The notes: a model not told the origin generated them from the letters alone. A stretch of 64,000 nt of DNA from an uncultured Trueperaceae bacterium (GCA_913057685.1 CAJXOA010000005.1:24791-88790); one strand, 5' to 3'. Shown: positions 1 to 7,943, counted from the stretch's first letter. Numbers and translations: made by a program.

Positions 1-229
1 CCGATTCGGGGATGAGGTCGCGCAGCGCGAAGCGACCCATCTCGTGCTCGTGCGTGCCGCAGATGTGCATGAGCTTGACGGGGCGCCCGATCTCGTCGGC
101 GAGCGACGCGATCTTGGCCTGCAGGCCGGCGACGACGTCGGCGTCCTTGTAGACGTGCGGATCGAAGGCGTCGTGCGCGTCCGTCGCCCGGGGCGGCGCC
201 TCGTGCGTGCGGGGGTCGGCGTCAGGCAC
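1..229 (-). CDS. hypD: HypD, hydrogenase iron-cofactor assembly protein (5' part only)
   Basis: HypD works with HypC in the cytosol to build the Fe(CN)2CO unit of the [NiFe] active site. Only about 76 codons are here; the rest lies beyond the left edge. Read from GTG at 229, residues 53-60 are LMHICGTH, followed by EHEMGRFALRDLIPES. This is the conserved N-terminal block of HypD, with its conserved Cys at residue 57. The GTG start overlaps the hypC stop by 8 bp, so hypC and hypD are probably translationally coupled. It is the last visible gene of the hydrogenase operon. The identity is firm despite truncation; the start is inferred from the overlap. Confidence 0.88.
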   Translation of the reverse strand, partial: MPDADPRTHEAPPRATDAHDAFDPHVYKDADVVAGLQAKIASLADEIGRPVKLMHICGTHEHEMGRFALRDLIPES

Positions 230-452
230 GGGTCTCGGGCTCCAGGTACGTCTGGATGAGTTGCAGGTTGGCCTTCGCCTCCTCCGGTTCGATCCGGTCG
301 ATGGCGAAGCCGGCGTGGACGACGACCCACTCGCCGGGCTTCAGGTCCTCGACGAGGCCGATGAAGCAGTGCTGCTTCACGTCGCCGACCTTGATGAGGC
401 AGGTGTCCTCGTCCATCACGTCGACGACCTCATGGGGGATGCCTAAGCACAT
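222..452 (-). CDS. hypC: HypC, hydrogenase maturation chaperone
   Basis: A 76-residue HypC/HybG-type chaperone. It carries iron-cofactor intermediates with HypD and then holds the large-subunit precursor. The signature MCLGIP is exact at the N-terminus, where Cys2 is the essential residue. Length matches the family (75-95 residues). The fold region continues as an OB-like stretch with GDVKQHCFIG and LKPGEWVVVHAGFAI. A GGAAGGGAG ribosome-binding site lies just upstream of the ATG. It sits between hypB and hypD in the maturation part of the operon. Confidence 0.95.
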   Translation of the reverse strand: MCLGIPHEVVDVMDEDTCLIKVGDVKQHCFIGLVEDLKPGEWVVVHAGFAIDRIEPEEAKANLQLIQTYLEPETRA

Positions 453-489
453 GGTGGTCTCCCTTCCTCGAACATCGTGCCGGCGCCTC

Positions 490-1254
490 TCAGCGCGCGG
501 CGGCGACGCCGGCGCCCGCAGGTGCCCCGGCGATGGTGCTGCGTTTCTCGGCCTGGCGTTCGCGTAGCCACGCGGTCCAGGCGTCCATCCCCTCGCCGGT
601 GCGAGCGGAGGTTTCGAAGACGGTGGCGGACGGCGCCACCTTCCGCACGGCGTCGAGCGCCGCGTCGCGATCGAAGCCGACGGCGTCGGCGATGTCGATC
701 TTGTTGATGATGACCGCGTCGGCGTCCTTGAAGATGCGCGGGTACTTCAGCGGCTTGTCCTCGCCCTCGGTCGTGCTCAGCATCGTGACGCGCAGGTCCT
801 CGCCGAGGTCCCAGGCGGCGGGACAGACGAGGTTGCCGACGTTCTCGATGACGACGACGTCGAGCTGGTCGACGTCGAGGCCGTCGACGGCGCGCGCGAC
901 CATCTCCGCTTCGAGGTGGCAGACGGCGCCGGTCACGATCTGGACCGACGGCGCGCCGGCCCCGTGGATGCGGACGGCGTCGTTGTCGGTCTCGAGGTCG
1001 CCGACGACCACGCCGACGCGGAGGGTCTCGGCGAGGTCGGCGACGGTGCGTTCCATCAACGCGGTCTTGCCGGACCCGGGCGAGGAGACGATGTTGAGGA
1101 CGAGGCGGTCGCCGAACCGCGTGCGGTTCTCGGCGGCGACGCCGTCGTTGTGCGTCATCAACGACTTCTGGACCTGGACGGTGCGGACGTCGCTGCCGTC
1201 GACGCCGCCGTGCGCGTGGAGCGCGACGTCGCGGGTGCCGGGGTTCGTGCTCAT
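490..1254 (-). CDS. hypB: HypB, GTPase for nickel insertion into hydrogenase
   Basis: A 254-residue G3E-family GTPase that delivers Ni to the hydrogenase large subunit together with HypA. The P-loop SSPGSGKT is at residues 57-64, GDLETDND near 85-92, the metal-site pair C112-H113 in GAVCHLEAE, C144 in NLVCPAAW, and the guanine-specificity motif NKID near 184-187. The N-terminus has only a few His residues (HAHGG) and lacks the long His-rich nickel-storage stretch and the CxxCGC motif of some HypBs. It may therefore transfer nickel rather than store it. It lies directly downstream of hypA in the operon. Confidence 0.95.
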   Translation of the reverse strand: MSTNPGTRDVALHAHGGVDGSDVRTVQVQKSLMTHNDGVAAENRTRFGDRLVLNIVSSPGSGKTALMERTVADLAETLRVGVVVGDLETDNDAVRIHGAGAPSVQIVTGAVCHLEAEMVARAVDGLDVDQLDVVVIENVGNLVCPAAWDLGEDLRVTMLSTTEGEDKPLKYPRIFKDADAVIINKIDIADAVGFDRDAALDAVRKVAPSATVFETSARTGEGMDAWTAWLRERQAEKRSTIAGAPAGAGVAAAR

Positions 1255-1273
1255 GATGGACCTCCCGTTCGCA

Positions 1274-1621
1274 TCACGTGACCTCGAGGTGGGCGAGCTG
1301 CAGCTCGCGCCCCTGCCATAGGTTCGCCGATGGCGTGCCGCAGGTGGGGCACAACGCCACGCCGTAGCGGTTGTCGAGTTCGAAGTCGGATTCGCAGGCG
1401 GCGCAGCGGGCCATCGCGGGCAGGTAGTCCACCTCGAGCCGGGCGCCTTCGGCCATCGTGCCGTCGCGCGCGCCTTGGAAGGCGAACTCGAGCGCTTCGG
1501 GCACGACGCCGGCGAGGGCGCCGATCTCGAGGTGGATGGCGTCGATGCGCGACGCCCCCTCCTCGCGGGCGGAGTGTTCGGCGAGGTCGAGCATGCTCAG
1601 CACGATCGACATCTCATGCAT
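1274..1621 (-). CDS. hypA: HypA, nickel metallochaperone
   Basis: A 115-residue HypA. It binds nickel through the N-terminal MHE motif (His2 and Glu3 are present) and holds structural zinc with two CxxC motifs, C73/C76 and C91/C94. It passes nickel to the hydrogenase precursor with HypB. Length matches the family. The start is fixed by the MHEMSI N-terminus. Its first codons overlap the end of the maturation protease gene by 8 bp, indicating coupled translation. Confidence 0.95.
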   Translation of the reverse strand: MHEMSIVLSMLDLAEHSAREEGASRIDAIHLEIGALAGVVPEALEFAFQGARDGTMAEGARLEVDYLPAMARCAACESDFELDNRYGVALCPTCGTPSANLWQGRELQLAHLEVT

Positions 1622-2198
1622 GCGCGAGCTCCTCCTGCGCGGCGATGGCGCCCATGACGATCGCTTCGGTGTCGAAGGGCTCGTCGGGGCGGATCGTGGG
1701 GTCGCGGTCGGTGACCGTGACGCCGTGCGCCTCGAGTTCGCGCAGGACGACGGTCGCGAGCGCGCCGAGGCGTTCGCGGATCGTTTCGCTCAGGACCGCA
1801 CCGACCTCGCCGGTCTCGAACTCGAGGGGGCGGACGCCGATCGCGGTGATGGTGACGTCGGGCAGGTCGCCGTGGAGGTCCATGGCGGACAGCAGGTCGG
1901 GAACCTCCCACTCGTGGGAGGAGAGTTTTCCGTAGCCGATTTCGCTGGGGACGTCGTCGCGCCCGAACCGGTAGACCTTCCCGGTGGGCGCGGCGACGGC
2001 GTCGACGAGGACGACGTGGTCGTACTCGGCGATGAGGTTCAGCAGGTGCCATCCCAGGGTGCCGCCGTCGACGACGTCGACGTGGTCGGGGAAGGCGTAG
2101 CGGGTGCGCAGGTAGTGCATGAGGTGCACGCCCGCCCCCTCGTCGCCGTAGTAGACGTTGCCGACGCCGAGCACCAACAGCGGGCGTGCTTCGCTCAT
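1614..2198 (-). CDS. hyaD: HyaD/HupD-type hydrogenase maturation endopeptidase
   Basis: A 194-residue member of the HycI/HyaD/HupD protease family, which removes the C-terminal tail of the large subunit once nickel is in place. The N-terminal GVGNVYYGDEGAG contains the nickel-sensing Glu20. Asp66 in LVDAV and His95 in SSHEW match the other two conserved nickel ligands. The substrate in the same operon, HyaB, has the expected cleavable tail. The C-terminal 30 residues (DPTIRPDEPFDTEAIV onward) extend beyond the core and may be lineage-specific. Confidence 0.92.
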   Translation of the reverse strand: MSEARPLLVLGVGNVYYGDEGAGVHLMHYLRTRYAFPDHVDVVDGGTLGWHLLNLIAEYDHVVLVDAVAAPTGKVYRFGRDDVPSEIGYGKLSSHEWEVPDLLSAMDLHGDLPDVTITAIGVRPLEFETGEVGAVLSETIRERLGALATVVLRELEAHGVTVTDRDPTIRPDEPFDTEAIVMGAIAAQEELAHA

Positions 2199-2202
2199 GT
2201 CC

Positions 2203-3030
2203 TCACCCTTCCTTCGTCGTGTCCTCGGCCGCCGGTTCGCCCGGGGCCTCGAAGTCGTCGTCGGTCGCCTCGCGGGCGTCCGGCATGTCCTTGGCGGCGA
2301 ATCCGGAGATGATGCCTTCGACCAGCAGGTTACCGGTCCGCATGCTGTTCCAGACGGCCATGTAGATGTGCACCAGGGTGAAGAGGATGAAGAACCACAT
2401 CGTCACGTGGTGCAGCGTGCGTACGTTGGCGATCCCGCCGAGGGCGGTCTCGATGGGCGACAGCAGGCCGGCGCTCCAGACCGCGACCCCGCTCTGCAGG
2501 TAGGGCGCGGCGATGAGGATGCCGGTGACGCTGATGATCAACAGCGCGGCGTACAGCGCGGTGTAGACCAGGTACTGCAGGGGGCCGTAGTTGCTGTACG
2601 TGAAGTGCGGGTGCTCGCGGCGCATCAGCAGGTAGAAGGCGAGCTGGTCGCGCCACGCCTTCCAGTTCACCAGGATGGGCGCCATCTTGAGTTCCTTGCC
2701 GAGGCCGAGGCGGCCGCGTTCGTTGATGAACAGGAACTGGTAGATGCGCGCGATGGTGAAGGCGAGCAGGATCCAGCCGGCGGCGACGTGCCACCCGCGG
2801 ACCTGCGCGAGCGTGAAGGTGCTCGACGTGTCGCCGGTGAGGCTGCGCGCGAGGAACGGGTTGCCGAGGTAGATGCCGCTCAGCACCAACCAGATCAGCA
2901 ACGCGTTGCGGATCCAGTGGGCCGCCCGGACGTAGCGCCCGAAGACGTACACCACCATGCGGGGGCGTCCCTCGCGTTCCAGCACCACCGCATCCTTGCG
3001 GGGCGGCAGGCGGCGGGTGTCGGTCGTCAC
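2203..3030 (-). CDS. hyaC: [NiFe]-hydrogenase b-type cytochrome subunit
   Basis: A 275-residue integral membrane di-haem cytochrome b of the HyaC/HupC family. It anchors the hydrogenase and passes electrons from H2 to the quinone pool. Four membrane segments are visible, with His residues where haem ligands are expected: AAHWIRNALL in the first, RGWHVAAGWILL in the second and RTLHHVTMWFF near the last. The soluble C-terminus is acidic (ATDDDFEAPGEPAAEDTTKEG). It lies 4 bp after hyaB, so it is the next gene of the same transcript. Confidence 0.93.
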   Translation of the reverse strand: MTTDTRRLPPRKDAVVLEREGRPRMVVYVFGRYVRAAHWIRNALLIWLVLSGIYLGNPFLARSLTGDTSSTFTLAQVRGWHVAAGWILLAFTIARIYQFLFINERGRLGLGKELKMAPILVNWKAWRDQLAFYLLMRREHPHFTYSNYGPLQYLVYTALYAALLIISVTGILIAAPYLQSGVAVWSAGLLSPIETALGGIANVRTLHHVTMWFFILFTLVHIYMAVWNSMRTGNLLVEGIISGFAAKDMPDAREATDDDFEAPGEPAAEDTTKEG

Positions 3031-3034
3031 GGCG

Positions 3035-4729
3035 TCACACCTCCACTTCGAAGCGGGCGATCTCCTCCCCGTCGCGGTTCAGCACGTGGACCGCGCAGGC
3101 GAGGCAGGGGTCGAACGAGTGGATGGTGCGGACCACCTCGAGCGGGCGCTCGGGGTCGCTCATGGGTTGCGTGACGAGGGCGGCCTCGTAGGCGCCGCGC
3201 TGTTCGCGGCCGTCCTTCGGGCTGGCGTTCCAGGTCGAGGGGACGACCGCCTGGTAGTTGGCGACCGAGCCGTTCTCGATGGTCAGCCAGTGGCTGAGGC
3301 TGCCGCGGGGCGCTTCGCCCATCGCCCACCCGGGCCCGTCCTTGGGCTCGTAGCGGTTGAAGAAGCGGTCGTCGCCGCTGGCGACGTTCTGCGTGAGGTT
3401 CGTGACGAGTTCGGGCACGTAGTCGGCGATGATCTTCGTCTCCAGCCCGCGGGCGACGGTGCGACCGACGGTGGAGTACCAGAAGTCGAAGGGGACGCCG
3501 ATCGTGTCGGTGAAGTCGTCCATGACGGTCTGGACCTTCTCGTCGCCGGCGGCGTACGCCACGATGAGGCGCGCGAGCGGGCCGACCTCGACGGGTTGCC
3601 CGTCGTACCTCGGCGACTTGATCCAGCTGTAGCCGCCCTCGGTCTTGAGGGTGCCGTCCTCGTTGAGGCCCTCGTAGTTCGGGTTCGTCTGGCCGTCGAG
3701 GGGGTGCAGCGCCGTTTCGCCGCCCTCGTAGTCGTACCAGGCGTGCGCGACCTCCTCGGCGATCTTCATGGGGTCGACGTCGTGCACGGTGCTCAGGTCG
3801 CGGTCGAGGACCAGGCCGGCGGGCAGGAAGTGCGCGCGCTGGTCCCAGGGCCGCTCGTCGAGGCTCATGGCGCCGAACGACATGTAGTTGCGCAGGCCGC
3901 CCCCTTCGCCGGCGAGCGCTTCGGTGCGGTAGCGCCGGGCGATGAGTTCGAGGTCGGGCAGGTAGGCGCGCTCGACGAAGTCGGCGGACTTCTGGATGAG
4001 GAACTGGTACTCGGCGATGCGGTGCGCGTCGAGCGCGTCGCGGGCCGAGGTCATGCCGCCGACGATGAGGCTTTGCGGGTGCGGGTTCTTGCCGCCGAAG
4101 ATCGCGCTGGCCTTCGCGCTCATGCGCTGCACCGCGAGGTTGTCGAGGTAGTGGCTGGCGATGATCAGGTTCTCTTCGGGGCTGAGGCGGTACTTGGGGT
4201 GCCCCCAGTAGCCGCCGGCGAACGGGCCGAGCTGGCCGGACTGCACGAACGCCAGGAGGCGTTCGGCGACCTGGGTGTAGTGCGACTCCGAGGCGTTGTA
4301 CGGCGTGCGGTGGAACTGGTGCGCGATCTCGGTCGCGGCGACGGGGTCGGCGTCGAGGGCGCTGACGACGTCGAACCAGTCCATCGCGTGCAGTTGGTAG
4401 AAGTGCGTCGTGTGGTCGTTGATCGCCTGCGCCGCCCAGATGAGGTTGCGGAGCATGCGGGCGTTCGGCGGGAGGGTGACGCCGAAGGCGTCCTCGGTCG
4501 CTTCGACGCCGCGTTCGTAGTGGTGGAAGGTGCACACGCCGCAGATGCGTTGCGCGAACATGCCGACGTCCTTCGGGTCGCGGCCGCGCATGATGTTCTC
4601 GAACCCGCGGAAGGCGGTGCTACTGCTGGCCGCCTCCTCGACGACGTTGTTCGTCTCGTCGACTTCGATCTCGATGCGCAGGTGCCCTTCGATGCGGGTG
4701 ATGGGGTCGATGACGTGTTTCGCGGCCAC
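3035..4729 (-). CDS. hyaB: [NiFe]-hydrogenase large subunit (catalytic)
   Basis: A 564-residue catalytic subunit of a group 1 uptake hydrogenase. The four nickel-binding cysteines are present: C63 and C66 in RICGVCTFHH, and C542 and C545 in DPCLACAVH near the end. Sixteen residues follow His548 (VLNRDGEEIARFEVEV). This is the tail that the HyaD-type protease should remove after His548. Other family blocks seen are DPITRIEGHLRIE at the N-terminus and TSARDALDAHRIAEYQ. It begins 3 bp after hyaA and is followed by hyaC. Confidence 0.97.
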   Translation of the reverse strand: MAAKHVIDPITRIEGHLRIEIEVDETNNVVEEAASSSTAFRGFENIMRGRDPKDVGMFAQRICGVCTFHHYERGVEATEDAFGVTLPPNARMLRNLIWAAQAINDHTTHFYQLHAMDWFDVVSALDADPVAATEIAHQFHRTPYNASESHYTQVAERLLAFVQSGQLGPFAGGYWGHPKYRLSPEENLIIASHYLDNLAVQRMSAKASAIFGGKNPHPQSLIVGGMTSARDALDAHRIAEYQFLIQKSADFVERAYLPDLELIARRYRTEALAGEGGGLRNYMSFGAMSLDERPWDQRAHFLPAGLVLDRDLSTVHDVDPMKIAEEVAHAWYDYEGGETALHPLDGQTNPNYEGLNEDGTLKTEGGYSWIKSPRYDGQPVEVGPLARLIVAYAAGDEKVQTVMDDFTDTIGVPFDFWYSTVGRTVARGLETKIIADYVPELVTNLTQNVASGDDRFFNRYEPKDGPGWAMGEAPRGSLSHWLTIENGSVANYQAVVPSTWNASPKDGREQRGAYEAALVTQPMSDPERPLEVVRTIHSFDPCLACAVHVLNRDGEEIARFEVEV

Positions 4730-4732
4730 GGT

Positions 4733-5983
4733 TCACTGCTCCTTCTTCGCGTCGCTGCGCGATTCGGTCGCGGCTTTGAGGGCGGTCGCGCCGGCGTGGA
4801 TCGCGACGCCCGCCGCGGCGGCGCCGAGGGCGACGGTGCCGATGGTGTCGGCGTCCGCGTCGGTCCCGAACGGCGTGGAGTAGACGCGCCCGGCGAGGGG
4901 CACTTCGAACGGCGTGAGGGTGTCCCAGAAGCCCGGTTCGCTGCAGCCGATGCAGCCGTGGCCGGCCATGATGGGCCAGGAGGCGCCTTCGTTGTAGCGG
5001 ACGACGCCGCAGTTGTTGTACGCCATCGGGCCCTTGCAGCCGACCTTGAAGAGGCACAGCCCCGCCTTGAGGCCTTCGATGTCGGTCCAGCCTTCGACGA
5101 ACTCGCCGGCGTCGAAGTGCCCGCGGCGTTCGCACTTGTCGTGGATGCGGTCCTGGTACGCCCAGAGGGGCCGACCGTAGGCGTCGAGCGACGGCAGGCG
5201 GCCGAACATGGCGTACTCGAGGATCGTGCCGACGACGTTGGTGCTGGAGACCGGGCAGGCGGGCAGGTTCACGACCGGCGTGCCGATGCCGCGCTGGCCG
5301 AGGAAGTCCGCGACGCCCATGGCGGTCGTCGGGTTGGGGCGCGCGGCGGGGATGCCGCCGTAGGCGCTGCAGGTGCCGGCGGCGATGACCGCGGCGGCGT
5401 GGCGGGAGATGTGCTCGACCTTGTGGACGCCGGTCTCGCCGGTCGGGCCGATCGTGAGGTAGCCGCCGTCCTCGGCGACGGGGACGGAGCCCTCGAACAC
5501 CGCGATGTACTGCCCGTCGTAGCGTTCGATCGCGTCGGCGAGGACGTCCTCGGCCGCTTGGCCGGAGGGCGCCATGAGGATCTCGGCGTACTCGAGGCTG
5601 ATCAGGTCGAGGAGCAGCTCGTCGGTGCCGGGGTTGGCGTTGCGGATGAGCGCCATGCTGTTGCCGCTGCAGGACTGCAGCTCCTGCCAGATGACCGGCA
5701 GGCGGGTGGCGACCTCCTGGGCGCGGGCGACGCGCAGGTCGAACATCGGGGGAAGACCCAGCGTCGCGGTCATCACCGCCGACATCTTGAGGAAGTCGCG
5801 GCGGCTGAGGCCACGTCGCTTGAGGACGTCGTCGAGCGTGACGTCGTGGACCGGATCCTGCGCTTCGAGCCGGTCGAGGTTCTTGTCGGCCTCCGCCGCG
5901 AGCCACTCGTAGTGTTCCTGGGTTCGTGCCTCCAGGTCGTGGTGGGTCGGGTCGGGGCCTGCGTGCCTACGTGCTGTCGTCAT
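4733..5983 (-). CDS. hyaA: [NiFe]-hydrogenase small subunit, Tat-exported
   Basis: A 416-residue FeS subunit that carries electrons from the NiFe site. The ATG at 5983 is chosen because GAGGAGGAG lies just upstream. The Tat signal LSRRDFLK (residues 59-66) and a hydrophobic stretch predict export of the folded dimer. A C-terminal hydrophobic helix (about 377-398) should anchor it beside HyaC. Cluster ligands GTCSAYGG, NLPACP, IHDKCERRGHFDAG, CKGP and HGCIGCSEP are intact. The first motif reads C105-S-G-N108 instead of CxxC, so one proximal-cluster cysteine is Asn. The Tat motif is preceded by about 58 extra residues, unusually many. First gene of the operon. Confidence 0.95.
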   Translation of the reverse strand: MTTARRHAGPDPTHHDLEARTQEHYEWLAAEADKNLDRLEAQDPVHDVTLDDVLKRRGLSRRDFLKMSAVMTATLGLPPMFDLRVARAQEVATRLPVIWQELQSCSGNSMALIRNANPGTDELLLDLISLEYAEILMAPSGQAAEDVLADAIERYDGQYIAVFEGSVPVAEDGGYLTIGPTGETGVHKVEHISRHAAAVIAAGTCSAYGGIPAARPNPTTAMGVADFLGQRGIGTPVVNLPACPVSSTNVVGTILEYAMFGRLPSLDAYGRPLWAYQDRIHDKCERRGHFDAGEFVEGWTDIEGLKAGLCLFKVGCKGPMAYNNCGVVRYNEGASWPIMAGHGCIGCSEPGFWDTLTPFEVPLAGRVYSTPFGTDADADTIGTVALGAAAAGVAIHAGATALKAATESRSDAKKEQ

Positions 5984-6184
5984 GCGCTCCTCCTCGCGCG
6001 GTCGATGCGTCCCCCGGGGCGCATCGTGGGCGGGCCGGGTCGCTCCCTCGGCCCTGGGTTCACGGGTTCGGATCGGCCCCGACCGCATGGCCGGCGATCG
6101 GGGCGTGGGGAGATCCGTCCCTCGCGATGCGGCGAACGTAGCAGCGCACCCCGTGGCCGTGATGGGGCATCCGTCCCCTGACCT

Positions 6185-6200
6185 CGTGAACGTTTTCACG
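6185..6200. promoter_or_regulatory. CRP/FNR-family-like palindrome
   Basis: CGTGAACGTTTTCACG: perfect 6-bp arms around a 4-bp centre, matching GTGA-N6-TCAC, the core of CRP-type sites. It is nested inside a longer imperfect inverted repeat, CCGTCCC (6171-6177) facing GGGACGG (6204-6210). The regulator is unknown; this is a motif match, not proof of binding. Confidence 0.5.
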
Positions 6201-6233
6201 TGAGGGACGGGGGTGCGCCACCCCCCCGCGCGC

Positions 6234-6247
6234 GGGACGTTCGTCCC
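6234..6247. repeat. GGGACG-TT-CGTCCC inverted repeat
   Basis: Perfect 6-bp arms with a 2-bp centre. It uses the same hexamer as the outer arms of the palindrome about 30 bp to its left, so it may be a second binding site for the same factor. Confidence 0.5.
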
Positions 6248-6377
6248 TCGGGCCCCTCATCCGGCGCTCATACGCTGACGTCACCGACGCGACGGCCGCC
6301 CCTGCGGCAGGTCCCCGTCGCCGCACGGGCGCCGGCCCCCCACGCACCGGGCGTGGCGCACGCCGCCCCCTCGCCCC

Positions 6378-6398
6378 CGGGAGGAACAGGGCCTCCCG
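6378..6398 (+). promoter_or_regulatory. Hairpin in the peroxidase 5' leader
   Basis: CGGGAGG and CCTCCCG form a 7-bp stem with a 7-nt loop (AACAGGG). The stem ends just before the GAAAGGACGGAA ribosome-binding stretch of the peroxidase at 6415. The left arm itself contains GGGAGGA. It could modulate ribosome access or mRNA stability. Confidence 0.4.
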
Positions 6399-6414
6399 AA
6401 AGGACGGAACCGAC

Positions 6415-7518
6415 ATGACGCGACGTTCCCTTCCCCGCCTCCTCGCCCTCGCCGTGGCGATCGCCTCGCTCGCCGCGTTCCTCGGGACCGCCACCGCCCA
6501 GGACGACCCGGTCGACCCGCTGATCGCCCGCGCCCAAGCGCTGTTCGAACCGATCCCCGAGGGCCACGCCGAACTCGAGGACAACCCCTACAGCGAGGCC
6601 AAGATGGAGCTCGGCCGCATGCTGTGGTTCGACCCGCGCCTCTCCGCCTCGTGGGCGATCAGCTGCAACAGCTGCCACAACGTCGGGATGGCCGGCGTCG
6701 ACCTGCAACCGAAATCGATCGGCCACAACTGGCAGCGCGGCGGCCGCAACTCCCCCACGATGCTGAACGCGGTGTTCAACATCGCGCAGTTCTGGGACGG
6801 TCGCAGCGAGGACCTCGCCGCCCAGGCGATGGGCCCGATCCAGGACGCCCTCGAGATGGCGAACACCCCCGAGCGGGCAGTCGAGACCCTGAAGAGCATG
6901 CCCGGGTACGTCGAGGCGTTCGAAGCCGCCTTCCCCGACCAGGCGGACCCGGTGACCTTCGAGAACGTCGCGCTGGCGATCGAGGTCTTCGAATCGACGC
7001 TCCTCACCCCCAACGCGCCGTTCGACCTGTTCATGCAGGGCGACGAGGACGCGCTGACGCAGGAGGAGAAGGACGGCTTCGAGCTGTTCGTCAACAAGGG
7101 CTGCGTCAGCTGCCACATGGGCATCAACATTGGCGGCACCGGCTACTTCCCGTTCGGCGTCGTCGAGCGCCCCGACGCGTTCATCCTCCCCGAGGACGAC
7201 CTCGGCCGCTACTCGGTCACGAACGTCGAGGCGGACAAGTACGCCTTCAAGTCGCCCAGCCTGCGCAACATCGAACTCACCCCGCCGTACTTCCACTCCG
7301 GCTCCGTCTGGAGCCTCGAGGACGCGGTCCGCATCATGGGCGACGCGCAGCTCGGCGCGACCCTGACCGACGACGACGTCGCCAAGATCACCGCCTTCCT
7401 GCGCAGCCTCACCGGCGACCAGCCCGAGGTGACCGTCCCGGCCCTGCCGGAGATCACCGAGGACACGCCGCTCCCCGTCGCCGCCCCGCAGGAGGACGCC
7501 AGCGCCTCCGCCGACTGA
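6415..7518 (+). CDS. Di-haem cytochrome c peroxidase (CcpA/MauG family)
   Basis: A 367-residue exported protein. Residues 1-29 form a signal peptide ending ATAQ. Two haem c motifs are present, C84-NS-C87-H88 and C230-VS-C233-H234, in the usual two-domain layout of bacterial cytochrome c peroxidases. The family reduces H2O2 to water outside the inner membrane with electrons from small c-type cytochromes. Conserved PTMLNAVFN and LRNIELTPPYFHSG blocks support this. The C-terminus is acidic and Ala/Pro-rich. It is divergent from the hydrogenase operon and shares its regulatory region, so a redox link is plausible but unproven. Confidence 0.93.
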   Translation: MTRRSLPRLLALAVAIASLAAFLGTATAQDDPVDPLIARAQALFEPIPEGHAELEDNPYSEAKMELGRMLWFDPRLSASWAISCNSCHNVGMAGVDLQPKSIGHNWQRGGRNSPTMLNAVFNIAQFWDGRSEDLAAQAMGPIQDALEMANTPERAVETLKSMPGYVEAFEAAFPDQADPVTFENVALAIEVFESTLLTPNAPFDLFMQGDEDALTQEEKDGFELFVNKGCVSCHMGINIGGTGYFPFGVVERPDAFILPEDDLGRYSVTNVEADKYAFKSPSLRNIELTPPYFHSGSVWSLEDAVRIMGDAQLGATLTDDDVAKITAFLRSLTGDQPEVTVPALPEITEDTPLPVAAPQEDASASAD

Positions 7519-7564
7519 CGCCCCCGCCGCGCCGGGCCCCCGGCCCGGCCCGGCGCCACACGAC

Positions 7565-7596
7565 GCGGCGCCCGCCCCCGAGGGGGCGGGCGCCGC
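7565..7596. terminator. Strong hairpin between convergent genes
   Basis: Fifteen-base perfect arms (7565-7579 and 7582-7596) around a GA centre lie between the peroxidase and the convergent DUF2892 gene. No U-run follows on either strand, so it may be a bidirectional terminator of a GC-rich type or an mRNA 3'-end stabiliser. Confidence 0.65.
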
Positions 7597-7614
7597 GCAC
7601 GTTCGGGCGTCGGG

Positions 7615-7830
7615 TCAGCCCGGGTTCTTCGGGGCCGGGCAGGTGTTCACGCCGAGCACGCGGTACAGCCCGCAGTAGCCCAGCGCGCCGGTCGCGATCA
7701 GCACGACGGCGACGATGCCGACCGCCCACGCGGCCCCACCGCCGACGACCCCGAACACCGGCAACGCCCCCAACACGATTCCGGCCACCACGCGAAGCGC
7801 TCGATCCAACGGTCCTTCGTTCTTGGTCAT
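7615..7830 (-). CDS. DUF2892 (YgaP-like) small membrane protein
   Basis: A 71-residue protein with two membrane helices (about 12-30 and 33-50). It matches the DUF2892 pattern: an N-terminal LDRALRVVAG, a central helix pair, and TGALGYCGLYRVLGVNTC with the two characteristic cysteines. The same domain occurs fused to rhodanese in YgaP. The molecular role is not settled. GAGGAGG lies 6 bases before the ATG, and TAGCGT upstream could serve as its -10 box. Confidence 0.85.
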   Translation of the reverse strand: MTKNEGPLDRALRVVAGIVLGALPVFGVVGGGAAWAVGIVAVVLIATGALGYCGLYRVLGVNTCPAPKNPG

Positions 7831-7943
7831 GACGACCTCCTCGCCCCCACGCTACCCCCGGGCCGGGCGGCCGGACGCGACGCGTACGACGCGTGCGCCC
7901 TGCCGTGCAGCCACTTCGTAGTTCGGCATACACTTCGGCTCCG

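Larger units (their letters stand above)
5984..6414. promoter_or_regulatory. Divergent regulatory region between hydrogenase operon and cytochrome c peroxidase
   Basis: A 431-bp stretch without a credible gene. It separates hyaA (minus) from the peroxidase (plus). The hexamer CGTCCC or its complement GGGACG occurs five times between 6117 and 6247 (6117-6122, 6172-6177, 6204-6209, 6234-6239 and 6242-6247), twice as facing pairs. It also holds a GTGA-N6-TCAC palindrome (6185-6200), a TGACGTCA palindrome (6276-6283) and a hairpin next to the peroxidase ribosome site. This looks like a multi-site control region serving both transcripts. No regulator gene adjoins it. Confidence 0.6.

Noticed and set aside
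2957..6181. Very long open frame on the plus strand opposite the hydrogenase genes
   Set aside because: It is the complement of hyaA, hyaB and hyaC, kept open by high GC at third positions. Its protein is Val/Asp/Gly/Arg-rich with no motif.
6276..6283. TGACGTCA palindromes here, at 30747-30754 and within 9548-9563 as a common regulatory site
   Set aside because: An 8-bp self-complementary word can recur by chance, and one copy is explained by facing stop codons. Kept only as a note in the regulatory regions.
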